This document shows, one piece after another, positions 9,114 through 17,618 of a stretch of 64,000 nucleotides of DNA. The notes beneath the pieces are model-generated. The model was not told the DNA's origin. It saw only the letters and a list, made by a program, of their open reading frames with translations, and made no database searches. The translations under genes were made by a program, and so were the position numbers. The stretch is from contig NC_009092.1 in NCBI RefSeq assembly GCF_000016065.1, forward strand, positions 2,108,001 to 2,172,000. The letters run 5' to 3'. The stretch is from Shewanella loihica PV-4. GTDB taxonomy: Bacteria; Pseudomonadota; Gammaproteobacteria; Enterobacterales; Shewanellaceae. Numbering within the stretch: the stretch's first letter is position 1; every line of letters starts with the position of its first letter.

Positions 9114-10571
9114 TTAAAGCAGTTCGAGTTGTTTCTTCGACTGTTTGAACTGACGGATCCTGGCCTCGATCTTAGCCAGTTGCAGCGGATTTTTCTCCGA
9201 CAGCCGGTAAGCAAAGTTGAGTTGATCTATGGCGCCATCATAGTCTGCCGCCAGCGCCATGGTTTCCGCCTTGGCAAAATGCTCCATGGCGCGGTTACCT
9301 GTCTGCTTGTAGGCATCGCTCAGCAACTGTAGCGGCAATTGATTCTGCTTATCGAGGAAGATCATATCTTCCAGCAGGGGAATGGCCTGTTTGGCCTTAC
9401 CATTTTCGATAAGCGCGTTGGCCAGGTTGATGTTGATCACTTGAGAGGTGGGCTTGAGTTTGCGCTCACGGGTCAGCAGATCGATCGCCTGTTGATGCTC
9501 ATGGCGCTCCAGCAGAAGATCTGTCTTAGTGTCGATATAAAAGAGGTTATTGGGATCTTTAGCGAGCAATTTGTCTATGATGATCTCTGATTCCTTGGCC
9601 TTCTCGGCGCGCAGCAGAGCAAGCGCCTTACCGTACAGGGCCGCCTCTTCAAATTGGTAGCTGTTCTTTCTTATCTGGTCGTTAAATAGCGCCAGCGCCG
9701 CCTCTTCGCTATAGCTAGAGAAGCGCACCTGAATACGCGCCTTGGCTAGCTGAAAATCCAGATTATCGGCCACATACCTGTGGGGATATTGCGCCGCCCG
9801 GTTTCTTGCCTCGGCAATTCGCGATTCGGGCAAGGGGTGCGTCAGCAACATCTGCGGCGGCTTAGTGGTAAAACGATAGCGTGTGGCCAGCTTAGAGAAG
9901 AAGTCCGCCGCGCCGTTCGGATCGAAGCCAGCGTCGACCAAGATCTGCATGCCGATACGGTCCGCTTCTTTCTCGTGCAGGCGGGTGTAGTTGATCTGCG
10001 CCTGAGTCGCTAAGGCCTGAGTCGTCGCCATGGCAGCCATGCCCACCTGAGGCACGGCAATAGTGAGCAAGATAGCGCCTAGTAGACCCGCTATTGTCGC
10101 CGGAGAGCTCTTCTGCTGCGCCTCGAGAGAACGCGCCAGGTGCCGTTGGGTCACGTGGGTGATCTCGTGGCCTAATACCGAGGCCAGCTGGCTCTCGTTA
10201 TCGGCGTTGAGAAACAAGCCGGTATGAACCCCCACATGGCCGCCGAAGAAGGCGAAGGCGTTGATCTCATCGTTTCTAAGCAGGAAGAAATAGAAGGGGG
10301 TCTTTACACCAGTTGCGTGGGCTACCAGGCGGTTACCCAGCTCGGTCAGGTATTGATTGAGTACGGGATCGTTAAGCATGGGCGCCGATGAGCGGATCAC
10401 CCGCATATAGGCGTCGCCATAGCTGTTTTCTTTTTCCAGGCTGAAGGTGTTCACCGCCGCGGTGCCAAGATCTGGCAGATCGTTGTTGGCAAAGCCTAAG
10501 GGGGCGATAGAGAACAGGGCCATCGACAAGGCGCCGGCAACCAGGGATTTTGCTTTGTTAACTTTACTCAA
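9114..10571 (-). CDS. bepA: Outer-membrane assembly metalloprotease BepA (M48) with TPR domain
   Basis: Periplasmic protein of 485 residues. A signal peptide (ending near PLGFA, residue 28) is followed by an M48 zinc-protease domain with HEITH at residues 135-139. The distal zinc ligand is the Glu of EKEADRIG. The C-terminal half, from about residue 300, is a TPR repeat domain. In E. coli BepA helps LptD mature and degrades stalled outer-membrane proteins. Position next to the yfgD-like gene matches E. coli. It has its own terminator and is divergent from the TusA-like gene. Confidence 0.93.
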   Translation of the reverse strand: MSKVNKAKSLVAGALSMALFSIAPLGFANNDLPDLGTAAVNTFSLEKENSYGDAYMRVIRSSAPMLNDPVLNQYLTELGNRLVAHATGVKTPFYFFLLRNDEINAFAFFGGHVGVHTGLFLNADNESQLASVLGHEITHVTQRHLARSLEAQQKSSPATIAGLLGAILLTIAVPQVGMAAMATTQALATQAQINYTRLHEKEADRIGMQILVDAGFDPNGAADFFSKLATRYRFTTKPPQMLLTHPLPESRIAEARNRAAQYPHRYVADNLDFQLAKARIQVRFSSYSEEAALALFNDQIRKNSYQFEEAALYGKALALLRAEKAKESEIIIDKLLAKDPNNLFYIDTKTDLLLERHEHQQAIDLLTRERKLKPTSQVININLANALIENGKAKQAIPLLEDMIFLDKQNQLPLQLLSDAYKQTGNRAMEHFAKAETMALAADYDGAIDQLNFAYRLSEKNPLQLAKIEARIRQFKQSKKQLELL

Positions 10572-10740
10572 ACTTATCCTTAGCGTTTATAGATAACTGG
10601 GTCTGCTTTGTTGGAACCAAATCGGGCCAATTAGTTCAGTTTCTCTGGCCCATGAGGCGAGCGTTTCGCCATCATTGTTCGCTTGTGGTTTCACTGGAGA
10701 CTTAGGATAATAGCCCGAGTTTGCCTTTAGCAAGATCATT

Positions 10741-10962
10741 ATGACTTTTATTGACTTAACCCACTACCGATGTCCCCTGGCCTTAGTTAAGCTAAAGATG
10801 GCGCTCAAGCAGTTGCCCAGTGGCGACGTGCTGCGGGTACAGCTTAAAGACAGTGGTTCACGCCAGGATGTGCCCAGGTTTCTTGAGAAGGCCAACTGGC
10901 AATATGTTGAAATACAAAACGATGCTGAGATCTTGGTGTTGTCGATAACCCGAGGCGACTAA
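10741..10962 (+). CDS. TusA-family sulfurtransferase-like protein
   Basis: Protein of 73 residues with the TusA/SirA fold signature: DLTHYRCPLALVKLKMAL places the single cysteine (C11) where TusA carries its persulfide, although the usual CPxP is CPLA here. Family members relay sulfur (for example for tRNA thiolation), but many paralogues have other roles. It lies between bepA and perM; that placement is not found in E. coli. True TusA is normally longer (about 80 residues) and elsewhere, so I leave the symbol blank. Confidence 0.8.
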   Translation: MTFIDLTHYRCPLALVKLKMALKQLPSGDVLRVQLKDSGSRQDVPRFLEKANWQYVEIQNDAEILVLSITRGD

Positions 10963-11131
10963 CATTTTGCCCAGGGGGAGCTTTAGATATCGACCTTAAC
11001 GCGTCTTTAGATAGAAATGAGTCTTTAGCTTCAGAGGCGCCGATTAATTATTTTTCATGATGCTCGATGTTGCAGACCTAAACGCTTAATTTACAAAGCG
11101 GCGGTTCTTGGTTTCTAAATAGGAAGAGTAG

Positions 11132-12232
11132 ATGTTTTCAATCATTACCAATTGGTATAAAGAGAGATTTAGTGATCCCCAGGCGGTGACCCTGATGCTG
11201 ATATTGCTCGGGATCGCCCTGATCATCTATTTTGCCGGCGGGCTCCTGGCGCCCTTACTGGTCGCCCTGGTGCTGGCATTTTTGCTTGAATGGCCGGTAG
11301 CGCAGATGGTCAAGATAGGCATCAACCGCACCACGGGGGCCTCGCTGGTACTTGTGCTGTTTGTTGGCGTGATGCTGCTGATCACCTTCGGTCTGGTGCC
11401 CAGTATCTGGCGTCAGGGGGTGGCTCTGGTGACGGATCTCCCTACCATGTTGGATAAAGGTTTTATCACCCTCAAGGGCTTCGTCGAGCAGTATCCGCAG
11501 TTTTTAAGTGTCGAACAGCTCGACGCCTCGGTGGGCGAGCTCAAGAAGCTGCTGGATACCCAACATATACTGGATCTAGGTAAACAGTTGATCGGCTACT
11601 CGGCATCACTTCTGGTGCTCATGGTCTACGCCATCTTAGTGCCACTGCTGGTGTTCTTCTTCCTCAAGGATAAAGATGAGCTGGTTCGCGGCAGCAAGCG
11701 TTTCATCCCCGCCAATCGTGACTTGGCCCGTAAGGTGTGGCTGGAGATGAATCAGCAGATCTTTAACTACATTCGGGGCAAGGTGATCGAGATAGTCATC
11801 ATAGGCGCCGCAAGTTATATCTTCTTCGCCATCATGGATCTGCGATACGCCGCGCTGCTCGGGGTGTTGACCGGCTTCTCCGTGTTGATCCCTTATGTGG
11901 GCGCGACCCTGGTGACTCTACCGATCGCCCTGGTGGCCTTCTTTCAGTGGGGCATAAGCCCGGAATTCGGCTATCTGATGCTGGGCTACGGCATCATTCA
12001 GGCGCTCGATGGTAACCTGCTGGTGCCGATACTGTTCTCAGATGCGGTGGACCTTCACCCTGTGTTTATTATCGCGGCCGTGCTGGTCTTCGGTGGACTC
12101 TGGGGCGTCTGGGGCGTCTTCTTCGCCATTCCGCTCGCCTCCCTGGTGAAGGCGGTGGTGAATGCCTGGCCTAAAGCCGATAAGCCTGAGCTGGAAAAGT
12201 CTAAGACTGAAGCCGAGCAGGGCGCCGTCTGA
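11132..12232 (+). CDS. perM: AI-2E family transporter, PerM-like permease
   Basis: Inner-membrane protein of 366 residues of the AI-2E/PerM (UPF0118) family with about eight hydrophobic segments and a long soluble loop after the third. The family hallmark PYVGATLVTLPIALVAFFQWG is present near residue 255. Substrates differ among members (TqsA exports AI-2; others are Na+/H+ antiporters), so the transported compound is not known here. Position after bepA matches E. coli perM (yfgO). The ribosome site AGGAAGAG is well placed before the ATG at 11132. It ends at a clear terminator. Confidence 0.85.
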   Translation: MFSIITNWYKERFSDPQAVTLMLILLGIALIIYFAGGLLAPLLVALVLAFLLEWPVAQMVKIGINRTTGASLVLVLFVGVMLLITFGLVPSIWRQGVALVTDLPTMLDKGFITLKGFVEQYPQFLSVEQLDASVGELKKLLDTQHILDLGKQLIGYSASLLVLMVYAILVPLLVFFFLKDKDELVRGSKRFIPANRDLARKVWLEMNQQIFNYIRGKVIEIVIIGAASYIFFAIMDLRYAALLGVLTGFSVLIPYVGATLVTLPIALVAFFQWGISPEFGYLMLGYGIIQALDGNLLVPILFSDAVDLHPVFIIAAVLVFGGLWGVWGVFFAIPLASLVKAVVNAWPKADKPELEKSKTEAEQGAV

Positions 12233-12248
12233 TCTGTGTTTAAACGTT

Positions 12249-12276
12249 AAAGGAGCCTCTAGGCTCCTTTTTTGTG
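12249..12276 (+). terminator. Terminator of perM
   Basis: AAAGGAGCC (12249-12257) pairs with GGCTCCTTT (12262-12270), loop TCTA, followed by more T. Confidence 0.85.
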
Positions 12277-12303
12277 GAAGTATACATAGAAAGTGTTTGT
12301 GGC

Positions 12304-13191
12304 TTATCTCAACGCCTGCTTGGCCGTCGCCGCCAGGGCGCGGTAGACAAGTGTGGTCTGTTTGGCCTTGATGTTCCAGTGTTGCCAATAGAGGGGCACC
12401 TTCATGGTGCAATCTGGGGCGATTAGTTTTAACGCGCCGCTTTGCAGCAATGGCTCGGCCTGAAGATGGCCCACAAGGCCGTAACCCATGCCCAGCAAGA
12501 TCGCCTCCAGAAAGCTCTCGGAGGAGGGGATCTGATGCTCCCGCCATTGCTCAGGCTCAATGCCAAAATGCTCGCCTAAAAACTTCTCATGTAGCTTATC
12601 TTTGGTGGAGAACACCACGGCCGGCGCCTGACGCAACCGGCTAGGCGTTACACCATCGGCAAAATACTCCTGAATAAAGTCCTGGGTGGCGACGCAAAGG
12701 TACTCCATCTGGCCAAGGTATTCGCTGGAGCAGCCTGCAAGCGGCGCCTCTGTGGTGGTCACGCAGCCTACAGCCTCGCCGCTTTTCAGCAGATGGTGAG
12801 TGTAAGACTCATCGTCGACAACTAGCTCCAGTAGCCAGCGGTGGCGCTTAAACAGCTCGGCGAGGGCAGGCAGAAACCAGGTGGCCAGGCTGTCGGCATT
12901 CACGGCTATCTTCACCACTGTGGGCAGCGAAGGATCGTCGGCGTCGATCTCGGCGCTGAGTTCGCTCTCCAGCAGGCTTACCTGGGCGTAGTGCCTGAGC
13001 AGACGCTTGCCCATGGGGGTCGCCTGTACAGGATTACTGCGAATAACCAGGGTCTGGCCGACTCTCTCCTCTAACGTCTTGATGCGCTGGGACACGGCTG
13101 ATTGGGTGATAAAGAGTGCCTTGGCAGCGCGCTCGAAGCCGCCTTCGGCGATCACCACGCTCAAGGCTTTCAGGTGGGCGTAATCCAGCAT
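12304..13191 (-). CDS. argP: LysR-family regulator ArgP (IciA)
   Basis: Protein of 295 residues. The N-terminal winged helix-turn-helix (MLDYAHLKALSVVIAEGGFE, then AAKALFITQSAVSQRIKTLE) is characteristic of ArgP, and the rest is a LysR effector-binding domain. ArgP activates export of arginine through argO and controls several lysine-sensitive genes in E. coli. It is divergent from argO, with 134 bp between the start codons, which is the arrangement expected for an activator and its target. In this genus it probably senses lysine/arginine, by inference. Confidence 0.93.
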   Translation of the reverse strand: MLDYAHLKALSVVIAEGGFERAAKALFITQSAVSQRIKTLEERVGQTLVIRSNPVQATPMGKRLLRHYAQVSLLESELSAEIDADDPSLPTVVKIAVNADSLATWFLPALAELFKRHRWLLELVVDDESYTHHLLKSGEAVGCVTTTEAPLAGCSSEYLGQMEYLCVATQDFIQEYFADGVTPSRLRQAPAVVFSTKDKLHEKFLGEHFGIEPEQWREHQIPSSESFLEAILLGMGYGLVGHLQAEPLLQSGALKLIAPDCTMKVPLYWQHWNIKAKQTTLVYRALAATAKQALR

Positions 13192-13325
13192 CCTATTCTC
13201 CCAGCTCCTACTTTTAATGGTTATAAGCTTGGCTAATGATACATTAAATTTATTAGTTGGGTTTATTTTTAGAAGCTCGCTATGCTTGCGACCTCTTTCT
13301 AGTCGTGGTTATTTTGGAGTTTCTC

Positions 13326-13949
13326 GTGCAAGCATTCATTCAGGGGATAGGTGTTGGTGGCAGCCTGATCATCGCCGTTGGGGCGCAAAACGCCTTCGTA
13401 TTAAAGCAAGGCTTAAAGCGCGCCCATTCCTTACCTATCGCTGCCCTGTGTTCTTTTATCGATGCCGTGATGATCACCGCAGGCGTGGCGGGCCTCGGCC
13501 ATCTGATCCTGGCTTTTCCCTTAATCAAGGATATCGCCAGCCTCGGGGGTGCAGCCTTCTTGCTCGTCTATGGTGCTCAGGCTCTGCGCGCGTCCTTTAA
13601 TGCTCAGGGACTGGATACCGACTCGACCCAGGGGGCGGACACTCTGCGAGCGGCGCTGCTCACCACTCTGGGGATTAGCCTGCTTAACCCCCATCTGTAT
13701 CTCGACACCGTTGTCTTGCTGGGTAGCATCAGCACTCAGTTTGAGCAGCAAGACAGGCATATGTTTGGCGCCGGCGCCGTGCTCGCCTCTTTCGTGTGGT
13801 TCTTCGCCTTGAGCCTGGGTGCCAGGTACTTAAGTCCGCTGTTTAAAAAACCAAAGGCCTGGTGCTACTTAGACAGATTCATTTTTGTGACTATGTGGAG
13901 TATCGCGGCGGCGCTGCTTTGGCCCTATGTTAAGGCCATGATGGGCTAA
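13326..13949 (+). CDS. argO: Arginine/lysine exporter ArgO (LysE family)
   Basis: Inner-membrane amino-acid exporter of 207 residues with about six membrane helices. The family motif GAQNAFVLKQG is at residues 18-28, and the conserved LLNPHLYLDTVVLLGS is in the second half. I chose the GTG at 13326 (reads MQAFIQGIGVG): it aligns with ArgO N-termini and has GGAG 9 bp upstream. A frame open from 13257 would add 23 unrelated residues. It is divergent from and presumably activated by argP. Confidence 0.9.
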   Translation: MQAFIQGIGVGGSLIIAVGAQNAFVLKQGLKRAHSLPIAALCSFIDAVMITAGVAGLGHLILAFPLIKDIASLGGAAFLLVYGAQALRASFNAQGLDTDSTQGADTLRAALLTTLGISLLNPHLYLDTVVLLGSISTQFEQQDRHMFGAGAVLASFVWFFALSLGARYLSPLFKKPKAWCYLDRFIFVTMWSIAAALLWPYVKAMMG

Positions 13950-14004
13950 TTGATTGATGGGCTAGTTGGTTGTTGAACTAGTAGCTGACGAATCTTTAGA
14001 TAAT

Positions 14005-14031
14005 AAAAAAGCCGGCATTGCCGGCTTTTTT
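14005..14031. terminator. Bidirectional terminator between argO and bcp
   Basis: AAAAAAGCCGGC (14005-14016) pairs with GCCGGCTTTTTT (14020-14031) around a 3-nt loop. It serves the convergent genes argO and bcp. Confidence 0.88.
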
Positions 14032-14050
14032 TGTCGAGGACTAACTAGCA

Positions 14051-14521
14051 TTAGCTATTTTCTTGAATATATTTCAAGACAACTTCATGGTGATCTTTGG
14101 TTTTGAACTTATTGAAGATATGTTCGATGTTGCCGCTTTCATCAATGAGGAAAGAGGTGCGCACCACGCCCATGTTTTCACGGCCCATGAATTTCTTGAG
14201 TTGCCAAACACCATAAGCTTCGCATACGGCATGCTCTTCGTCCGCGAGTAAGGTGAAGTTCAACTCCTGCTTGTTTGTGAAGTTTGTAAGCTTCTTCGGT
14301 GTATCAGGGCTAATGCCAATAATCACAACGTTTAGTTCATCAAGCTCTGATTTAGTGTCCCTTAGCCCACAAGCTTGAACAGTACAACCTGGTGTAGAGG
14401 CTCTTGGATAAAAGTAAACGAGAACTTTCTTGCCTTTAAAATCGGCCAGGGAAACTGATTCATCATTTTGGTTTTGTAGGGTAAAGTCGGGGGCCTTATC
14501 GCCCTGGGTTAAGGTTTTCAT
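14051..14521 (-). CDS. bcp: Thioredoxin-dependent thiol peroxidase (BCP/PrxQ)
   Basis: Peroxiredoxin of 156 residues that reduces hydrogen peroxide and organic peroxides with thioredoxin. It contains both cysteines of the PrxQ type spaced by five residues: peroxidatic C46 and resolving C51 in TPGCTVQACGLRD. It overlaps gcvR by 4 bp (ATGA), so it is translationally coupled, as in E. coli. Confidence 0.95.
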   Translation of the reverse strand: MKTLTQGDKAPDFTLQNQNDESVSLADFKGKKVLVYFYPRASTPGCTVQACGLRDTKSELDELNVVIIGISPDTPKKLTNFTNKQELNFTLLADEEHAVCEAYGVWQLKKFMGRENMGVVRTSFLIDESGNIEHIFNKFKTKDHHEVVLKYIQENS

Positions 14522-15072
14522 AGATCATCCTTAGGTTGTGTTTCGATACCCTGCATACGTTCGATATGGCAGCTTAGGTTCATCTCTTCGGCGAGTGCGG
14601 CGATATTTTGTTCGAGTTTTTCGATATCGACCTTCTCGGGCACGTTGATGGTAAGGAAGACATTCTGCACCGGCTCACCGTCTGGAGTCTCCTCGGCGTG
14701 GGAGCGTACGGCGGCGAGATCCAGTGAACGATCGGCCAGGAACTGGGTGATACGCTTCATGGTGCCGCGCTGGTCTTTACCGTTGAAGGTCACTTCGAGG
14801 CGAGACACATAGTTTGGCGGCGTGTGCTGAGAGCAGCGTTTCATTACCGTTAGCAGGCCAAGCTCGACACTCAGAGCTGGGAGGCTGGCTTCCATCTTAG
14901 TGATCGATGCCCAGGCACCTGAAATCATCATGATCAAGGTAAACTCACCACCAAAGAGGGCCATACGGCTATCGACGATATCGCAATCACATTCGCTTGC
15001 GAGTCTGGCAAATTTACTGACGATACCAGGACGATCAGAACCCAGTGCGGTAACGACCAGATGATTGGACAT
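14518..15072 (-). CDS. gcvR: Glycine cleavage system transcriptional repressor GcvR
   Basis: Protein of 184 residues with two ACT domains: residues about 5-75 starting HLVVTALGSDRPGIVSKFA, and about 90-165 with RLEVTFNGKDQRGTMKRIT. GcvR binds glycine and inhibits activation of gcv genes by GcvA. It is first in a two-gene unit with bcp and divergent from dapA across 243 bp. The same gene neighbourhood (bcp, gcvR, dapA, bamC) is found in E. coli. Confidence 0.9.
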   Translation of the reverse strand: MSNHLVVTALGSDRPGIVSKFARLASECDCDIVDSRMALFGGEFTLIMMISGAWASITKMEASLPALSVELGLLTVMKRCSQHTPPNYVSRLEVTFNGKDQRGTMKRITQFLADRSLDLAAVRSHAEETPDGEPVQNVFLTINVPEKVDIEKLEQNIAALAEEMNLSCHIERMQGIETQPKDDL

Positions 15073-15315
15073 GAAATTCCCCCATTGATTGGTAACTCGT
15101 TGTACAAATAAGCGTCGATTGAATAATGTCGGCCTTTTTTAGGTGGCTTATGCTATCACAAGTTATCAGTTTTGAGATCCCTGTCGTGATAAAGAGTCAA
15201 ACATTTGACCTAGGGGGAGCGGTGTTATCATTCTCTGTGATCTAGGGATACTTATGCTTGTTTTTACCTGTGAGCATCAGTACCATAGCCAGTCCTGAAT
15301 CCTTGGGGAAATCAC

Positions 15316-16200
15316 ATGATAAACGGAAGCATCGTAGCCTTAATCACACCCATGAATCGTGATGGCTCAGTCGATTATGCAAGTCTCGAGAAGTTGGTTG
15401 AGTACCATATTGAACAGGGTACTGACGCCATCGTTGCCGTCGGCACGACTGGCGAGTCAGCCACTTTACCTCTTTCAGAACATATTGAAGTGGTTGCCCA
15501 CACGGTAAAATTTGCCGCCGGACGCGTCCCAGTGATAGGTGGTAATGGTGCAAACGCCACCGCCGAAGCGATCGAGCTGACCAAGGCGCAGGCCAACCTA
15601 GGTGTGGCCGCCATGCTAGGTGTAACGCCTTACTACAACAAACCGACACCTAAAGGCTTGGTTGCCCATTACAGCGCCGTTGCGGCCGCAACCGATATCC
15701 CACAAATTCTCTACAACGTGCCCGGCCGTACTTCGGTGGACATGTTGCCCGAAACTGTTGCCCAGTTGGTCGACGTGCCAAACATCATAGGTGTGAAGGA
15801 AGCGACCGGCGATCTAAGCCGCGTGGCTAGGCTGCGCGAGCTGTGTGGCGATGACTTCATGCTCTACAGCGGTGATGACGCCACCGCCCGTGAGTTCCTT
15901 ACCCTGGGCGGTAATGGCGTGATCTCTGTGGCCAACAACATAGTGCCTAAGCAGTTCAAGCTGATGTGCGATGCGGCCCTTAAGGGCGATCTCGAGGGTG
16001 CCCTGAAGGCCGAGGCGCCAATGAAAGATCTGTTCAGCGCGCTATTTTGCGAGGCCAATCCGATTCCTGTGAAATGGGCGGCGCATCGTATGGGGCTGAT
16101 CAGCCAAGGACATATTCGCTTGCCATTAACGGAACTTTCCGAGCAATATCATGGTCTGTTGCTAGAAGCGATGAAGAATGCCGGAATAGAGGTTCAATAA
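15316..16200 (+). CDS. dapA: 4-hydroxy-tetrahydrodipicolinate synthase
   Basis: Protein of 294 residues that condenses pyruvate and aspartate semialdehyde, the first committed step to diaminopimelate and lysine. The Schiff-base lysine is K161 ([10 protein letters not shown]). Y133 and R138 ([10 protein letters not shown]) and the GTTGESATL motif at residues 43-51 are present. It is followed after 4 bp by bamC, the same pairing as in E. coli. dapE of the same pathway is also in the window (32883-34013). Confidence 0.97.
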   Translation: MINGSIVALITPMNRDGSVDYASLEKLVEYHIEQGTDAIVAVGTTGESATLPLSEHIEVVAHTVKFAAGRVPVIGGNGANATAEAIELTKAQANLGVAAMLGVTPYYNKPTPKGLVAHYSAVAAATDIPQILYNVPGRTSVDMLPETVAQLVDVPNIIGVKEATGDLSRVARLRELCGDDFMLYSGDDATAREFLTLGGNGVISVANNIVPKQFKLMCDAALKGDLEGALKAEAPMKDLFSALFCEANPIPVKWAAHRMGLISQGHIRLPLTELSEQYHGLLLEAMKNAGIEVQ

Positions 16201-16204
16201 TTAG

Positions 16205-17326
16205 ATGCTAAAGCAAGTCACCCCAATCCTACTGGTTGCCGCCGTTACGGCCTGCAGCACGCCTATTGACAGACGCCAGGCTAATGGCGATGACGAATAC
16301 GCCAATGTGACGTCTCAGCCCAAACTGGTGATCCCAGCTGGATTGAATCAGCCGAAATATAATACCGAATTCGATATTCCTGAGGTCGGTAGCAAGGTCG
16401 ATAAGACCTTGGTTGGCAAGAAACTCGACATTCGTCCACCGCTACAGGTACTGCCGATGGCAGAAGGTACCCATGTGGAGGAGTCAAGCGACAGCATCAA
16501 GATCGTGGTCGAGTCTATCGATAACGATATCGATCTGCGCAGCGAGCTGTTCAGCATCTTGGATGAATATTTTAGTCAGCACGAGATCAAGATCCTCAAA
16601 GAGGATAGAGATACAGGTGTGATCGAAACTGATTGGATTGAAAATCAGGAAGTTATCGATTCATCTCTGTGGGGTTCCGATGAAGTATATTCGGTGCGTC
16701 AACGCTATCGTTTCAGCGTCAACGTGCGTCCTCACGGCCGTAGCGGTAACCTTGCTATCGAATTGATTGATCACGAAGAGAGCTTCGATGGTAAGGCCCA
16801 GGATATCCTGCTTACCGGTGAAGATAAGCGCCGTTATACGGTAGATATGCTTAACAACACCATCGCTTATATGAGTGTCAAGCGTGCCAAGGCGATTAAA
16901 GCCAAGCGCCTGCGTGAGAGCCTGGGTATCGATGTGGCACTGGTTAAGGCGCCTGCCGTTGCCGAGAACGAGACGCCAGAGCAAAGCTTCTGGTTGGCCG
17001 ATGCCAGCTACAGCCGCACCTGGGACCGTCTGCGTATCGTACTGCCTGAGCTGGGCTTTGAGATCGTCGATATGGATAGCAACAAGGGGCTTTACTATAT
17101 CAATGTGAGCGACGATTCTGGCTTCTGGAGTTCATTATGGAGCGATAAGAAGCTGCCGATGGAAGAGGGCTCGTATCGCCTGCAGATTGAGCAAGACAAG
17201 GGCGACACTTCTAAGACTCGCATCTACCTCAAAGATAAGGAAGATAGTCCTGTGAGCAATGAAGTGGTCGAGGCCGTCTACGATGGCATGGCCGAGCTGA
17301 TGAGCGAAGACCGTAAGGTTAGATAA
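16205..17326 (+). CDS. bamC: Outer-membrane assembly lipoprotein BamC
   Basis: Lipoprotein of 373 residues. The signal peptide ends in a lipobox VTAC with the acylated cysteine at position 17; Ser at +2 favours the outer membrane. A flexible N-terminal region (residues 18-90) is followed by two helix-grip domains as in BamC. It is an accessory component of the BAM complex that inserts beta-barrel proteins. It starts 4 bp after dapA, so it is in the same operon, and it has a terminator of its own downstream. Confidence 0.92.
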   Translation: MLKQVTPILLVAAVTACSTPIDRRQANGDDEYANVTSQPKLVIPAGLNQPKYNTEFDIPEVGSKVDKTLVGKKLDIRPPLQVLPMAEGTHVEESSDSIKIVVESIDNDIDLRSELFSILDEYFSQHEIKILKEDRDTGVIETDWIENQEVIDSSLWGSDEVYSVRQRYRFSVNVRPHGRSGNLAIELIDHEESFDGKAQDILLTGEDKRRYTVDMLNNTIAYMSVKRAKAIKAKRLRESLGIDVALVKAPAVAENETPEQSFWLADASYSRTWDRLRIVLPELGFEIVDMDSNKGLYYINVSDDSGFWSSLWSDKKLPMEEGSYRLQIEQDKGDTSKTRIYLKDKEDSPVSNEVVEAVYDGMAELMSEDRKVR

Positions 17327-17360
17327 GTTCAACTCAGTCAGAGAAATGCTTAGATAAAGA

Positions 17361-17385
17361 AAGAGGCCAAAAGGCCTCTTTTTTT
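17361..17385 (+). terminator. Terminator of dapA-bamC
   Basis: AAGAGGCC (17361-17368) pairs with GGCCTCTT (17373-17380), loop AAAA, followed by TTTTT. Confidence 0.87.
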
Positions 17386-17618
17386 GTGCGCGCGTTTTTA
17401 GCGCTATCACGTCAGAATAAGGAATCCTTTCGGGCCCGATTTTTCCTTTTTATCTTCGCTTTCATGACTCATCTACTGGGCAGGCGCCAACCTCTGATTT
17501 GCCTTGTTTAGTGTGGCTACTTTTGTATGGCAGTAAAATGGCGAGCAAGCCTTCTATGCCATATAGTTAGTGAGATTGTCGGTCATAAGTTTGATGGAGT
17601 ATATCTGCCGAGGTTGAG

